The notes under the pieces were generated by a model, which saw nothing but the letters and a program-made list of their open reading frames with translations, did no database searches and had not been told where the DNA came from. A stretch of DNA of 64,000 nt from Methanotrichaceae archaeon (GTDB lineage Archaea; Halobacteriota; Methanosarcinia; Methanotrichales; Methanotrichaceae): contig JABLXE010000004.1 of assembly GCA_013178225.1 (NCBI GenBank), forward strand, positions 62,001 to 126,000, read 5' to 3'. The translations under genes and the position numbers were made by a program. Position 1 is the first letter of the stretch, and each line of letters opens with the position of its first letter. Of the stretch, positions 25,698 to 36,200 are shown piece by piece.

Positions 25698-26092
25698 GGC
25701 CTTCACCGGAACTTGCTTGTTGTTTAGAGGTTACAAGAGCGGGCTAAGGTTTTCCCCTTTATAAGTTTATGGTTGGGAGCAATTTTGCCTAATATGAGCA
25801 AATAACAGCGGGTGGCGGCTCTTACGTGCAGGGTCAAGAGATTTGGATATAGAGATGGATTTCCATATCGAGCGATGATCGAATAAAAAAATTCAATATC
25901 TGTTTGGCATCGAATTGCCTTCATATTGAGGGACTGTTGATTATAAAATGTATTTTTGGATTATATTAGTATTAATTAAGGCTCATTTCTAGTCGATCTA
26001 ATTTATTAATAAATACTTAATATTTAATTAATCGCAAAAAAAGATTAGACTACTTGTAAAAAAATTATTTTATGTTGTTGCTTGTTTCCCCG
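25698..26092. other. AT-rich intergenic region
   Basis: About 395 bases without a plausible gene. CCCCTTTATAAGTTTATGG (about 25755-25773) holds a TATA-like box for the minus-strand DUF1699 gene. The right half is very AT-rich. A run of seven A at 26058-26064 is a T7 tract on the minus strand just after the methyltransferase stop codon and is a probable terminator of that gene. Confidence 0.4.
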
Positions 26093-26656
26093 TTATTCGT
26101 GCGCGACCCTGAGCCTCAAGACCATCAATCGCTCAAAGAAATAACGCTCGCTACAGACGACTTGTGCGCAAAGCCCCGCTTTGCAGGCCATCTGTTTCAC
26201 CTCTTCCAATCCGCTCAAGCTCGATATCAGCAGTAGCGCGCGTCCTCCCGGATGCAGGTGCTCCTTTAAGCCATCCAGGAAGCGAAGAATGGTCTTCCTG
26301 CCGTCAGGGCCTCCGTCGAGAGCTAAGTTAATCCATCCTTTGGCCCTCTCTTCGTCTGCAGTGGGAAGGTAGGGCGGGTTGAAGAGCACCAGGTCGAATC
26401 TTCCTCTTATTCCCTGGAAGAGATCTGCGCGTATTACCTGCAGGCCGTATTCGGCCGCCATCTGCACTGCGAACGGATTTATGTCGGTTGCCACCAGACG
26501 TCTCACCCGGCCCGCAAGCTGCCGCGAGATCAGGGCTCTGCCGCAACCGATCTCGATTGCCCTATCCTCCAGCCCGGCCTCAGCAAGGGCGGCCTCGAGA
26601 AGAAGAAATGTATCCTCTGCCGGCTGGTAGACTTCGTCGAAGTGAACGGAATGCAT
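26093..26656 (-). CDS. HemK2/Mtq2-type N5-glutamine methyltransferase
   Basis: This class of SAM enzyme methylates the GGQ glutamine of the release factor aRF1 (with Trm112 as partner in eukaryotes and archaea). The 187-residue protein has VYQPAEDTFLLLEAAL, the SAM motif AIEIGCGRALIS, TDINPFAV and the catalytic NPPYLPT. These match the HemK2 group, which is shorter than bacterial PrmC and lacks its N-terminal helical domain. The start at 26656 follows GGATCTCC and begins MHSVHFDEVYQPAEDT; the ATG at 26680 is less likely. Confidence 0.87.
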   Translation of the reverse strand: MHSVHFDEVYQPAEDTFLLLEAALAEAGLEDRAIEIGCGRALISRQLAGRVRRLVATDINPFAVQMAAEYGLQVIRADLFQGIRGRFDLVLFNPPYLPTADEERAKGWINLALDGGPDGRKTILRFLDGLKEHLHPGGRALLLISSLSGLEEVKQMACKAGLCAQVVCSERYFFERLMVLRLRVAHE

Positions 26657-26705
26657 GGAGATCCAAAACAAAGAGCCCAACTCGTATTTACCTTATGGGT
26701 CTCTT

Positions 26706-27491
26706 TCACGATCCTTGAGCACAAAGCTCCTCGACAAATGCGATGATGTCGCTCACTATTACCGGGTCGTTCAGCCATATCCCGGCCTCGTAGTTGTTCT
26801 CCGCGCCACCCCGGGTGAGGTTGGCAGATGAGATTATGGCCTGCTTTCTGTCCACCAGGTAGAGCTTGGCATGAAGCTGTTTTAGAGTTACCAGCTCTCC
26901 GCCAAGGTCCTGGATCTCTGCCGAGATATCATCGCACAAGCCGGAAGAATAGTCGCCATCGCATCCCCTGATGAAGACACGGAGGCGGCCACCCCTCTGC
27001 ACAAAACCCCGAAAGGGCTTCTTGATGCGGTCCCACACCGACCTCTTGATCCAGGGTGATACGATTACGATCTCGAACTCGGCCTCCTCCAGCATTCGAC
27101 GGAGCCTGTCCTCAAAGCTGCAGATGCCCCGCTCCGGAGAGGTCTCAAGGAAAAGAAGGCTCCTTTCTCCCCGGGCCGGGCCGGAGACATACTCCTCCAG
27201 ATACTTCAGCCTCTGTGCGGAAAGATTTTCGGTTGAATCCCTGGTCTGGCGAAGCGCTAAATCCAGCTCTTGCGCCCGGCCCTTCCATTTCAGAAGAGCC
27301 ATTGACCTGCGTTTCAGCCTGTCGATCTCGCTCTCCTTGGCTCTCAGCTCTTCCTGAATATTCCGGGCTGCAAACTTCGCCCGGTCGGCCTCGCTCTGCA
27401 GGGCCCGGCAATGCCGGGACTTCAACTCGATTAATGTGAACGCGAGGACGGCCAGAGCCAGAAATAGAAGCCCCGCCAGATAATCATCCAT
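26706..27491 (-). CDS. Membrane-anchored phospholipase D-like protein
   Basis: The 261-residue protein starts with one membrane helix, continues with a coiled-coil-like segment rich in Glu, Arg and Lys (residues about 30-105), and ends with a PLD-like domain. One HKD motif is clear: H-A-K-L-Y-L-V-D followed by SSANLTRGG. The first half of the PLD fold has SPWIKRSVWDR but no second HKD, so activity would need a dimer. Such proteins act as nucleases or phosphodiesterases. It is divergent from the Ku-ligase operon across about 210 bases, which suggests, but does not show, a link to DNA end processing. Confidence 0.78.
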   Translation of the reverse strand: MDDYLAGLLFLALAVLAFTLIELKSRHCRALQSEADRAKFAARNIQEELRAKESEIDRLKRRSMALLKWKGRAQELDLALRQTRDSTENLSAQRLKYLEEYVSGPARGERSLLFLETSPERGICSFEDRLRRMLEEAEFEIVIVSPWIKRSVWDRIKKPFRGFVQRGGRLRVFIRGCDGDYSSGLCDDISAEIQDLGGELVTLKQLHAKLYLVDRKQAIISSANLTRGGAENNYEAGIWLNDPVIVSDIIAFVEELCAQGS

Positions 27492-27699
27492 TCCCCTATT
27501 GCCCTCAGGCATTTATGTAAATAGAACTTATATATAGATAGCGTAATGGCTGACTCTAGACAAAGAAGTGGTTGAATGTTCACTGCCGATCGGATCTCAG
27601 AACGGATGAGATTAATATTATTAAGAATCACTTCTTTTTCCGGGCCGGCAGGAGACGTCTCACAAAAATTCTAGTATCTTCCCGGCCTATTATGTTGTC

Positions 27700-28551
27700 A
27701 TGGCTGAAGTTGTACAGCTGAGGCAAGGCCGGGAAAAGGCCGAGGCCGGAGGGGCGGAGGCTGAAGAAGAAGAGGCTCAGGAGGCGGTTCCCCGGACCAT
27801 CTGGTCGGGAAGCCTGAGGATGGGACTGGTGAACATCCCCGTGAGAGCCGTATCCATGACCCGCGACCGGCACATACGATTTCGCATGATTCACAACGAG
27901 TGCAAGACGCCCATATCCTTCAAGCGCTTCTGTCAAGAGGGAAAGGAAGTGCCCATGAGGGAGGTCCTCTACGGCTACAGGCTGGAGCGAAATAAGTACA
28001 TCCTGCTGGAGAAGAAGGAGATAGACGAGGTAAAGCCGGAATCCAGCAACGCAATAGTCATGGACCGGTTCTTGAGCTTCTTTTCAGCCGATCCCCACTA
28101 TTTCGATCGAACCTACCTCTTGCTTCCGGACAAATCCGAGGAGGCCTATTCGCTTCTCAGAACAGTCATGGAAGAGACGGGAAAGGCCGCGCTGGGGAGA
28201 ATGACCCTCCGCTCCAAGGAGAGGATAGCCCTGGTCCATTACTACCAGAACGCTCTGGTGGTCACCACCCTCCGGTACCCCGAAGAAATTGTAAGACAGG
28301 AACTGTTCCCGGAGCTGTCCGGGCTTCCAGCCCCCAGCGAACAAGAGATGGCGCTGGCCAGACAGATCGTGGACAACCTCAGAGGCGACCTCGATTTATC
28401 AGACTACCACGATTTGTACCGGGAAAAGCTCGAAGAGCTGATCAGGGCCAAGATGGGAGAAGTGGTTCCCGTTGCCGAAAAGAAGAAAGAGCGACCTCCT
28501 GCCAAGAACCTCATGGAGGCACTGAGAATGACCGCCGAATCCCTCAAGTAA
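27700..28551 (+). CDS. ku: Ku protein of non-homologous end joining
   Basis: The 283-residue protein matches the prokaryotic Ku core: SGSLRMGLVNIPVRAVSMT, HNECKTPISFKRFCQEGKEVP, and the pattern YYLLPDKS-like FDRTYLLLPDKSEEAYSLL. Ku forms a homodimeric ring on DNA ends and recruits the ligase. An acidic, alanine-rich N-terminal extension of about 25 residues precedes the core. The ligase gene follows after 7 bases, so the two form an operon. Ku-ligase pairs are known in a few archaea, including methanogens such as Methanocella; they are rare in the domain. Confidence 0.93.
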   Translation: MAEVVQLRQGREKAEAGGAEAEEEEAQEAVPRTIWSGSLRMGLVNIPVRAVSMTRDRHIRFRMIHNECKTPISFKRFCQEGKEVPMREVLYGYRLERNKYILLEKKEIDEVKPESSNAIVMDRFLSFFSADPHYFDRTYLLLPDKSEEAYSLLRTVMEETGKAALGRMTLRSKERIALVHYYQNALVVTTLRYPEEIVRQELFPELSGLPAPSEQEMALARQIVDNLRGDLDLSDYHDLYREKLEELIRAKMGEVVPVAEKKKERPPAKNLMEALRMTAESLK

Positions 28552-28558
28552 TCCGATC

Positions 28559-29497
28559 ATGAACCCGGTTTCCCCCATGCTGGCCATGACCGGCCGGCCG
28601 TTCTCCTCGCCCGACTGGATCTTCGAGCCCAAGATAGACGGAACTCGCTGCATAGCCCAGGTTGGGAAGACGGTTCTCCTCTTCAACCGCAGGCAGGTCC
28701 CCATCACCTACCGCTATCCTGAACTATCCCGTGCGCTGAAAGAGATGGCCAGTGACTGTATTCTCGATGGCGAAATAGCGGTCTTCTCCAACGGACTGCC
28801 CGATTTTTCTGCCCTGGCCGAGCGGGATCATCAGATGGATAAAATGAAGATCGATTATCTATCTCAGGCCATGCCTGCCTCCTACATCGTCTTCGACATC
28901 CTGGAAGCTGACGGCCGGAATCTGCTGAACCTGCCCCTTCAGGAGCGAAAGGCAATCCTCAAAGAGACGATCTCAGGGGATGATCCGGTGACGGTCATCG
29001 ACTCCTTTGCAGAGCGCGGCGAAGACTACTTCCAGGCAGCTTTGAAGATGGGAATCGAAGGAGTTGTGGGCAAGAAGCTGGACTCCGTCTACCAGCCTGG
29101 AGTTCGCAGCCCCGACTGGCTGAAGATCAAGAAAAGGCTCAAGTTCGACCTGGTGGTGGGCGGCTACATTCCCGGACAGGGTCAGCGGGCACCCTATTTC
29201 GGCGGGCTGCTCCTGGGCGCCTACGAAGGCGATCGACTGGTCTATGTGGGCCGGGTGGGCTCAGGCTTCTCGCAAAAGGAGCTTTCCGAGATAGTAGCCG
29301 ATTTCGAGCCCGTTTCAGATTCTCCTTTCGTTTCGCCTCCCTCAACCAAAGGAGTCCGCTGGCTCCTGCCACGACAGGTGGTGGAGGTGGCAGCCATGGA
29401 GGTCACCTCCGACTACGGCCTGAGAGCCCCGGTTTTTCTGAGAAGGCGGTACGACAAAATTCCCCGGGAATGCACCATAGACCAGATCAGGCCGTGA
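28559..29497 (+). CDS. ATP-dependent DNA ligase of the LigD ligase-domain type
   Basis: The 312-residue enzyme seals strand breaks with ATP. The adenylation lysine is Lys25 in FEPKIDGTRC; later nucleotidyltransferase motifs include DGEIAV, YIVFDILEADG, EGVVGKKLD and WLKIKKR, followed by an OB-fold. The size equals the isolated ligase domain of LigD; no polymerase or phosphoesterase domain is fused or encoded next to it in the window. With Ku just upstream it makes a minimal NHEJ operon. It differs from the larger archaeal replicative ligase. Confidence 0.92.
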   Translation: MNPVSPMLAMTGRPFSSPDWIFEPKIDGTRCIAQVGKTVLLFNRRQVPITYRYPELSRALKEMASDCILDGEIAVFSNGLPDFSALAERDHQMDKMKIDYLSQAMPASYIVFDILEADGRNLLNLPLQERKAILKETISGDDPVTVIDSFAERGEDYFQAALKMGIEGVVGKKLDSVYQPGVRSPDWLKIKKRLKFDLVVGGYIPGQGQRAPYFGGLLLGAYEGDRLVYVGRVGSGFSQKELSEIVADFEPVSDSPFVSPPSTKGVRWLLPRQVVEVAAMEVTSDYGLRAPVFLRRRYDKIPRECTIDQIRP

Positions 29498-29547
29498 AGG
29501 GCTGTGAGATGGGAAAAAATCTCAAGCGTACTCCGAAGCATCTCCAT

Positions 29548-29904
29548 CTATCGATCTGAGGCGCAGCCTTCGAGATAGGCAGCCAGATCTTCGGGGCAAT
29601 CTATCTTGATCTCAGTTGCCACAGCCTCGGCTTCAGAGACGCGTGTCATCTTAACCGCCCAGGTAGTCCCGCCTTTTAACACCAGCTGTATGTCCCCGCG
29701 CGCATTCATGGCCAGGTCGGTCTCATACCGGACCCAGTCCTTTCCCTCCCTGCAGACCTCGAAGCTTTCGCCGGGACCGCTGAGCCCGCCCCAGAACTCT
29801 GAGCCTTCCGCCATAATATAGAGGCTCGACCAGCCGACGGCTCTGCAGTACCGGTATCCCTGCATGGTTTCAACCGGTCCCTCCCAACCCTCTAAGCGTC
29901 TCAT
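29548..29904 (-). CDS. Small protein of unknown function
   Basis: The 118-residue protein has no family I recognise. It contains several Trp and Tyr residues (GWEGPVETMQGYRYC, WSSLYIMAEGSEFWGG) and an alternating strand-like pattern suggesting a small beta barrel, with a C-terminal acidic helix (CPEDLAAYLEGC). There is no signal peptide. It is convergent with the ligase gene. A perfect tandem duplication of a 14-bp sequence lies in its upstream region at 29951-29978. Confidence 0.6.
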   Translation of the reverse strand: MRRLEGWEGPVETMQGYRYCRAVGWSSLYIMAEGSEFWGGLSGPGESFEVCREGKDWVRYETDLAMNARGDIQLVLKGGTTWAVKMTRVSEAEAVATEIKIDCPEDLAAYLEGCASDR

Positions 29905-29950
29905 CGAAAATCTCCTCTCCGACCTTCATAGTAGCCAAGCCTCAACTATA

Positions 29951-29978
29951 TTACTACCACCACTTTACTACCACCACT
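29951..29978. repeat. Perfect tandem 14-bp duplication in a promoter region
   Basis: TTACTACCACCACT occurs twice in direct tandem (29951-29964, 29965-29978), 47 bases before the minus-strand start at 29904. It could be a pair of regulator sites or replication slippage. The rest of the 359-bp spacer to 30263 shows only the terminator of the giant gene and AT-rich patches. Confidence 0.6.
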
Positions 29979-30232
29979 ATTCCTCAGGCAAAATGGCTTG
30001 CTGCACATTTAATTAATCTTAAATAGTTTAAAATTGGAGTAATACACAAGGGGCCTGACAGAAGAAATCCCACCTCCATTTCACCTCGAAGGCTCCATCT
30101 CCCTCTATCTATGTTTTCGATGGACGATTTTCCTCGCCGAATTGAGGCTGGCGTAGCTTAAAGCCCGAAAAAAGATCCCCATCTTGTAGAAATTGTTATC
30201 TGCAAAAATCGTTTGTCAGAAGGCGGGGCCGG

Positions 30233-30264
30233 AAAAAAATTGTGGTGGCGAAGTCCTCGCCACC
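30233..30264 (-). terminator. Terminator of the giant surface-protein gene
   Basis: Read on the minus strand, GGTGGCGA (30264-30257) and TCGCCACC (30251-30244) form a perfect 8-bp stem with a 5-base loop, overlapping the stop codon by one base, followed by seven T residues (30239-30233). It looks like a classical intrinsic terminator. Confidence 0.7.
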
Positions 30265-33200
30265 TATGCTACCTTGACGCCTACGATCTTGGAGCTGATA
30301 CAGCCGTCGATGTTAGCGTTCACCCGGAAGGACTTGTCCCCCGCAACACCGAACACCGAGGTGAGCTGGTAGGTGCCGGGCGAGACTCTGGTCAGCCTGG
30401 CGCCAGATGATGCAGCGTCCTGGGGGCTCCAGGAGATTCCCACGTCACTCGGATCGGCCAGCTGTCCGTAGTTGTTGTAGAACTTGGCGGTCAGAGTGTA
30501 GGGACGGTTCGGCTTGGTCGAGCTGAAGGTGAGGACGATGTCGCAGCTCTTCAGCCCGGCCGGAAGCGCGAGCCTCAAGGGCTTCACAAAGATGTTCTGC
30601 CCTTGAGAGTCTTTGCTCGCATAAGCCACCCAGTACATGCCGTCGAGGCTGCTGTAGGAAAGCGACGACGCCGTCTGGTCTCCCGGACCTGAGGCTACAA
30701 CTGTACTGTCTACAGGCGCCCAGTCCTGCAGGAACCGGTCGAGCACCAGGTCATAATTTCCCGGCTTCTTGGTGGCATAAAGCAGCATGAACTGGCCGTT
30801 AAGCCATTTGAGCTGCGGATAGTCCTGATCAGAGCCGTCTGTAGTCAGTCTCTTTTTCTCCAGGAAATTGAGGCTGCCGTCCAGCTTCTGCAGGAAGATG
30901 TCCAGGTTTCCGGTCTCCTTGGAGACATAGGCCAGATAGAAGTTGCCGCCTGCGTAGGCCAGCGATGGCCGGTCCTGGTAAGACTTCTGGTCTGTGACCT
31001 GGACTGTGCTCAGGGGGTTCCACTTCTGATCGAACCTGGTGATGAACAGATCGCCTCCGCTGTCTGAACCGCTGTCCCAGGACTGGTAGGCCAGGAAGAA
31101 GCTGTCGCCCGCTGCTACTAACGACGGTGAGTCCTGGTTGGTGGGTGAGCTGGTGAGCTGCTTGGTCTCGACCAGGTTCAGGCTGCCGTCGTACTTCTTG
31201 AGGAAGATATCCCGGCTTCCAGTCTCTCCCGACACGTAGGCCAGATAGTAGTAGCCCTGTGAAAAGACCAGAGACGGTGAATCCTGGTAGGCTTTATCCG
31301 AGGCCACCCACACATTCTTGAGACTGCTCCACGCGGGATCGAACTTTTGCATGGTCACATCTCCCTGATTGCCGGTGCCCTTCTCCCAGCTCTGGTAGGC
31401 CATGAGGAAACCGTCCCCGGTGAAGAGCAGGGACGGTTTATCCTTGATCGCGCTGCCGGTGGTGACCGCTCTGGCCACCAGAGGATCAAGCAGCTTGAAG
31501 GTCTGTCCCACCGCGCTATCGTATGCTCCCGTTCCAGCATGCTTTCCGTCTCTTACGTACACGTAGACCGTGTAGTCTCCGGCATCAGCCGCCGTGTTGC
31601 CCCAGGTCCACTGGTTTGAAGAGGACCAGTCCTGCACCACCTTCCAGGAGCCTCCGGTGGAGGGCCCCTTCAGCCAGAAGCGGTAGAGCAGAGGATCGCC
31701 ATCCTGGTCTGAGGCCAGAGCCGTCCACTTGATCGAAGTGCCCGCGTACTGCGGGCTGGGCTTGTCTGCTGTCAGGGAGGCGGCCTTGGGGGCCATGTTG
31801 GGAGCTGTCAGGAGGACGTAAGACGCGCCCATGGCGCTGTCGTATCCTCCAACTCCAGCGTGCTTTCCGTCCCTGGCATAGACGTAAACCGTGTAGGCTC
31901 CGGAATCTGCGGCAGCGCTGTTCCAGGTCCAGGTGTTGGCGTATGACCAGTCCTGCACCACCTTCCAGGCATTATCCGTAGACGGCCCCTTCAGCCAGAA
32001 CCGGTACAGAACCGGATCGCCATCGGGATCGGAAGAGAAGGCCGCGAACTTGACCGGAGTGCTTGCGTACTGCGGGCTGGGCTTATCGGGATTGAGAGCA
32101 GTCAGCCTGGGAGGCTCGTTGGGCCGCAGCACCGTGAAGAGCGCTCCGGCATCGTCGTCCCAGCCGGTCAGACTGGCGTGCCGCCCGTCCCTGGCCTGCA
32201 CCTGCACTTCGCTGGTGCCTATGTCTGCCAACGACGTGGGCCAGGTCCAGGTGGGATCTGTGGACCAGTCGCGGACCATCTTCCACAGCCCTCCGGTGGA
32301 TGGACCTCTCAGCCAGTAGCGGAAGAAGACCGGATCTCCATCGGGATCAAAGGCCGTTGCCATCCATCTGGCGGTCACGCCTACCTGCTGCGGGCTGGGT
32401 AGGTTAGCGCTCAGGCTGGTGATCGTCGGAGGCTGGTTCAGGCTGATTATGTAGTAGCTGCTGGTGGCGTAATCGTCCGAGCCGCTGGCTCCAGCGTGCT
32501 TGCCGTCCCTTACTGCCACCAGGACCTCGCTGTACCCGATATCCAGTCCTGTAGTTCTCCACACCCACTTGTTGTTCTTGCCCCAGCCGGTCTGGTCGAT
32601 CCAGAACCCGCCAGTGGAGGGCCCTCTCAGGAAGAAGCGGTACTGCAAGGGATCTCCATCTGGGTCCGAGGCCAGAGCCGTCCACTTGACCCAGTTTCCG
32701 GCGTACTGCGGTGCCGGGCGGTCTGCGAAGAGCGACTTTAAGACCGGCCGCTGGTTGGGGCTGGTAAGCTCGTAGTTCTTGTACTCTTTCCGGACGTCGT
32801 ACCCGCTGGGACCGGCGTGGTTGCCGTCCCTGATCCAGACCTCGATGTTGTACTTGCCTGGCAGGTACCCAACTGTGCTCCAGCTCCAGGTGTTGCTTCC
32901 CGAGTATCCGGTGTCTGCCCGGACTACGCTGCTGGAAGGCCCTTTCACGATGAACCTGTACTGCAGAGAATCTCCTTCCGGATCTGTCGCCCCTGCGGTC
33001 CAGACGATCGGCGTGCCCACCTTCTGCGGGCTGGCTTTGTTCGGCACCAGCGTGGGATCTATCGGCGGCAGGTTGTTGTTGCGGTTGCCGAAGTCCATCC
33101 CCTGCTTGTTCTGGCCGGCTGCGAGGGTGATCGTGTAGACCTGTCCACCCGCTCCCACTGCTGGTTTGGTCTGAGTCCAGCCATCCTCTAAAACCTCTCC

Positions 33201-36200
33201 CACCACGTAGCTTCCGGGTGTCAGGTTGAGGAAGGAGTAAGATCCATCCGAACCAGTGGTTGTAGTGGCCGCCAGGGTCAGATTAGACGAGTACTTGAGT
33301 TCGATTTCCCAATCCGGAAGTCCCGGCTCACCCGCGTCTTTAGCACCGTTGCCGTTCAGGTCGTTGAACTTGGTTCCCAGGATCGATGCCAGCTGTGGTG
33401 GCGTGACCAGGCGGTTTCCGAAGTTCTGGTTGGCCTTGTTGCTGTTGGTGACAGAGACTGTGATCTCGGTCGGAGTGGTCGGAGTCCAGCCCTGTCTCGC
33501 CAGCTCGGAGACCTTGTAGGTTCCCGGAAGGATGTTGGCGAAGGAGTAGGCTCCGTTGGAATCGGTGTAGGTCTGGGCCAGCAGCAGATCCGGCGCTGGG
33601 CCCGGGGTGACAAAGGTCAGGACGATTCCCCAGTGATCAATTCCCTGCTCGCCGGAGTCCTTCTGGCCGTTGCCGTTCAGGTCGTTGAACTTCACTCCCG
33701 AGATCTTGTGGGGGCTGACCGCCGGTACGTTTACCACCGCAGAGCCCGATGGGGTGACGGTGACCAGGATGGGGTCATCCACCTCGTAGTTTCCGGGCAT
33801 CAGGTTGGTGAAGGTATAGCTTCCATCCTCGCCGGTGGTTGTGGTTGCGATCTCCTTTCCGTCCTTGGCCAGGGTCACCTGCAGCCCGGGAAGTCCGGGC
33901 TCATCCTCATCCTGCACCCCGTTTCCGTTGGCATCGTAGAACTTGACGCCCGATAGGGACAGGTCGGCACGGTTGCCGAAGTCCAGGCCGGAAATATCGG
34001 CGTCTTTTAGCTCCGCGCCGTATGATCCGCTGGCGGGAGCAGTCTGAGCCCATCCGTCCTGCAAGACCTCGGAGACTGTGTACGCACCCGGTGCCAGGTC
34101 TCCGAATCTATAGGAGCCGTCCTGAGCGGTGGTGGTGGCGTTGATCACGCTGCCGTCTTTGGATAGCTGTACGGTCCAGCCGGAAAGGCCGGGCTCGCCT
34201 TCGTCTCTGGCTCCATTGCCGTCCAAATCCTGGTACTTCATGCCGGATATGGACCACGAGCCGCGGTTTCCGAAGTCCAGGCCGGTGGCATCAGAGTCCT
34301 TCAGCGCAACGCTGTGCGATCCGCTGGCAGGAGCGGTTCTGGTCCAGCCGGCCTGTTCGACCTCGGTGATGGTGTACGATCCGGCCTCCAGGCCTTGGAA
34401 CCTATAGGATCCGTCGGCCCCGGTAACGGCAGTAGAGGCCTCGCTGCCGTCTTTGGAAAGCTGTATGGTCCAGCCGGAAAGGCCGGGCTCTCCATCGTTG
34501 ACGCCGTTGTTGTTCAGGTCGTTATACTTCATTCCGGATATGGAGTAGGTATTCAGCCGGTTGCCGAATTCCACTCCGGTGAGGTCCGAGCCGCCAAGCT
34601 CGACCGACTGCGAGCCGCTCTCGGGAGCGGTTGCAGCCCAGCCGGCCTGCAGCACCTCGGAGACGGTGTAGGCTCCGGCAGTCAAACCTTCGAAGCGGTA
34701 GGAGCCGTCTTCGGCGGTCAGCGTGCTCACCTGGGACCCGTCCGGCTTTTGCAGGTTGATGGTCCAGCCTGACAGGCCGGGCTCGTCTCTATCCTTGACG
34801 CCATTGCCGTTCCGGTCGTTGTACTTGAGTCCGGTGATGTTGCGAGAGGGAGCGACGATGCTGAAGTAGGCGATCTGTTCGCCGTCGCTATTATCCTCTG
34901 GCGCATGCTTTCCGTCTCTGATCCACACCCTTACCTGGTTCTCGCCAGTATCCGCAGCTGTGGTATCCCAGGTCCAGGCGTTCTGTGCCGACCATCCGGT
35001 CTGCGGCTGCCAGGAGTTCCCTGTTGCCGGGCCGCTCAAGAAGAACCGGTAGAGGATCGAATCGCCCTCTGGGTCGGTGGCGTTGGCGGACCAGGTAACT
35101 GATGTTCCCGGTGGCTGCGGGCTGGTTGTGTCCGGGACCAGAAGGTTCAGCACCGGGGCCAGGTTCTCCTCAACCGCGGGAGAAGGTGCCACCGGGGCGG
35201 TTACGTTCTCGGGGATGGTGACGTTTTCGATGGCTGGTGTTACCGGTGCGGTCACATTTTCCGGTGTCACCGGCTCAGTCACGTTTTCAGGTGCAGGAGG
35301 AGTCTCGACCTCTGGGGTCTCAGCAGCCGTCTCCTGGACGGGGGCGTTGATGGTGTACTCAGCCACCATGCTGCTGTCAAAGCCATCCTCGCCGGCATGT
35401 TTGCCGTCCCTTACTCTGACCTCGATCTGGCTGGTTCCTGCCTGAGAGGCAGTCCAGGACCAGACATTGCCGGCCGTCCATTCCGTGACCTCGCTTCCAT
35501 TCAGCAGGAATCTGTAAAGCAAGGGGTCATTCTCGGGATCGGTGGCTTCAGCCGTCCAGACGACTGCCGTCCCTATCGGCTGCGGGCCGGGCTGGTCCGG
35601 GCTCAGGCTGACCATTGCCGGAGTCTCGTTTTCTTTTGCCGGGGCCGTCGCAGCAGCCTCTTGCTCAGCAGGTGCGACTATGTTGAAGCTTGCACTCCTG
35701 CTGTCGTCAAATCCATCCTGGCCGGCGTGTTTGCCGTCAATTATCCTTACCTCAACCTGGTGCTCACCAGTCTTGGCTCCCGCGGTGTCCCAGGTCCACT
35801 GGTTCTGGATAGACCAGTCGCTGACTGCCTGACCATCCAGGAAGAACCGGTACTGCACCGGTTCGTTCTCCGGATCGGCAGCTTGAGCGGTCCAGGTCAC
35901 GGTTGCACCGACTTCCTGCGGACTGGTCTTGTCTGCGACCAGTTCGGTCAGAGCAGGCTTTTGGTCAGGTGCGGTTAAAACGAAACTGACCGAGCGGCTG
36001 TCATCGAATCCATCCTGGCCGGCGTGTTTGCCATCAATTATCCTTACCTCAACCTGGTGCTCACCAGTCTTGGCTCCCGCGGTGTCCCAGGTCCACTGGT
36101 TCTGGATAGACCAGTCGCTGACTGCCTGACCATCCAGGAAGAACTGGTACTGCACCGGTTCGTTCTCCGGATCAGAGACTTGAGCGGTCCAGGTCACGGT

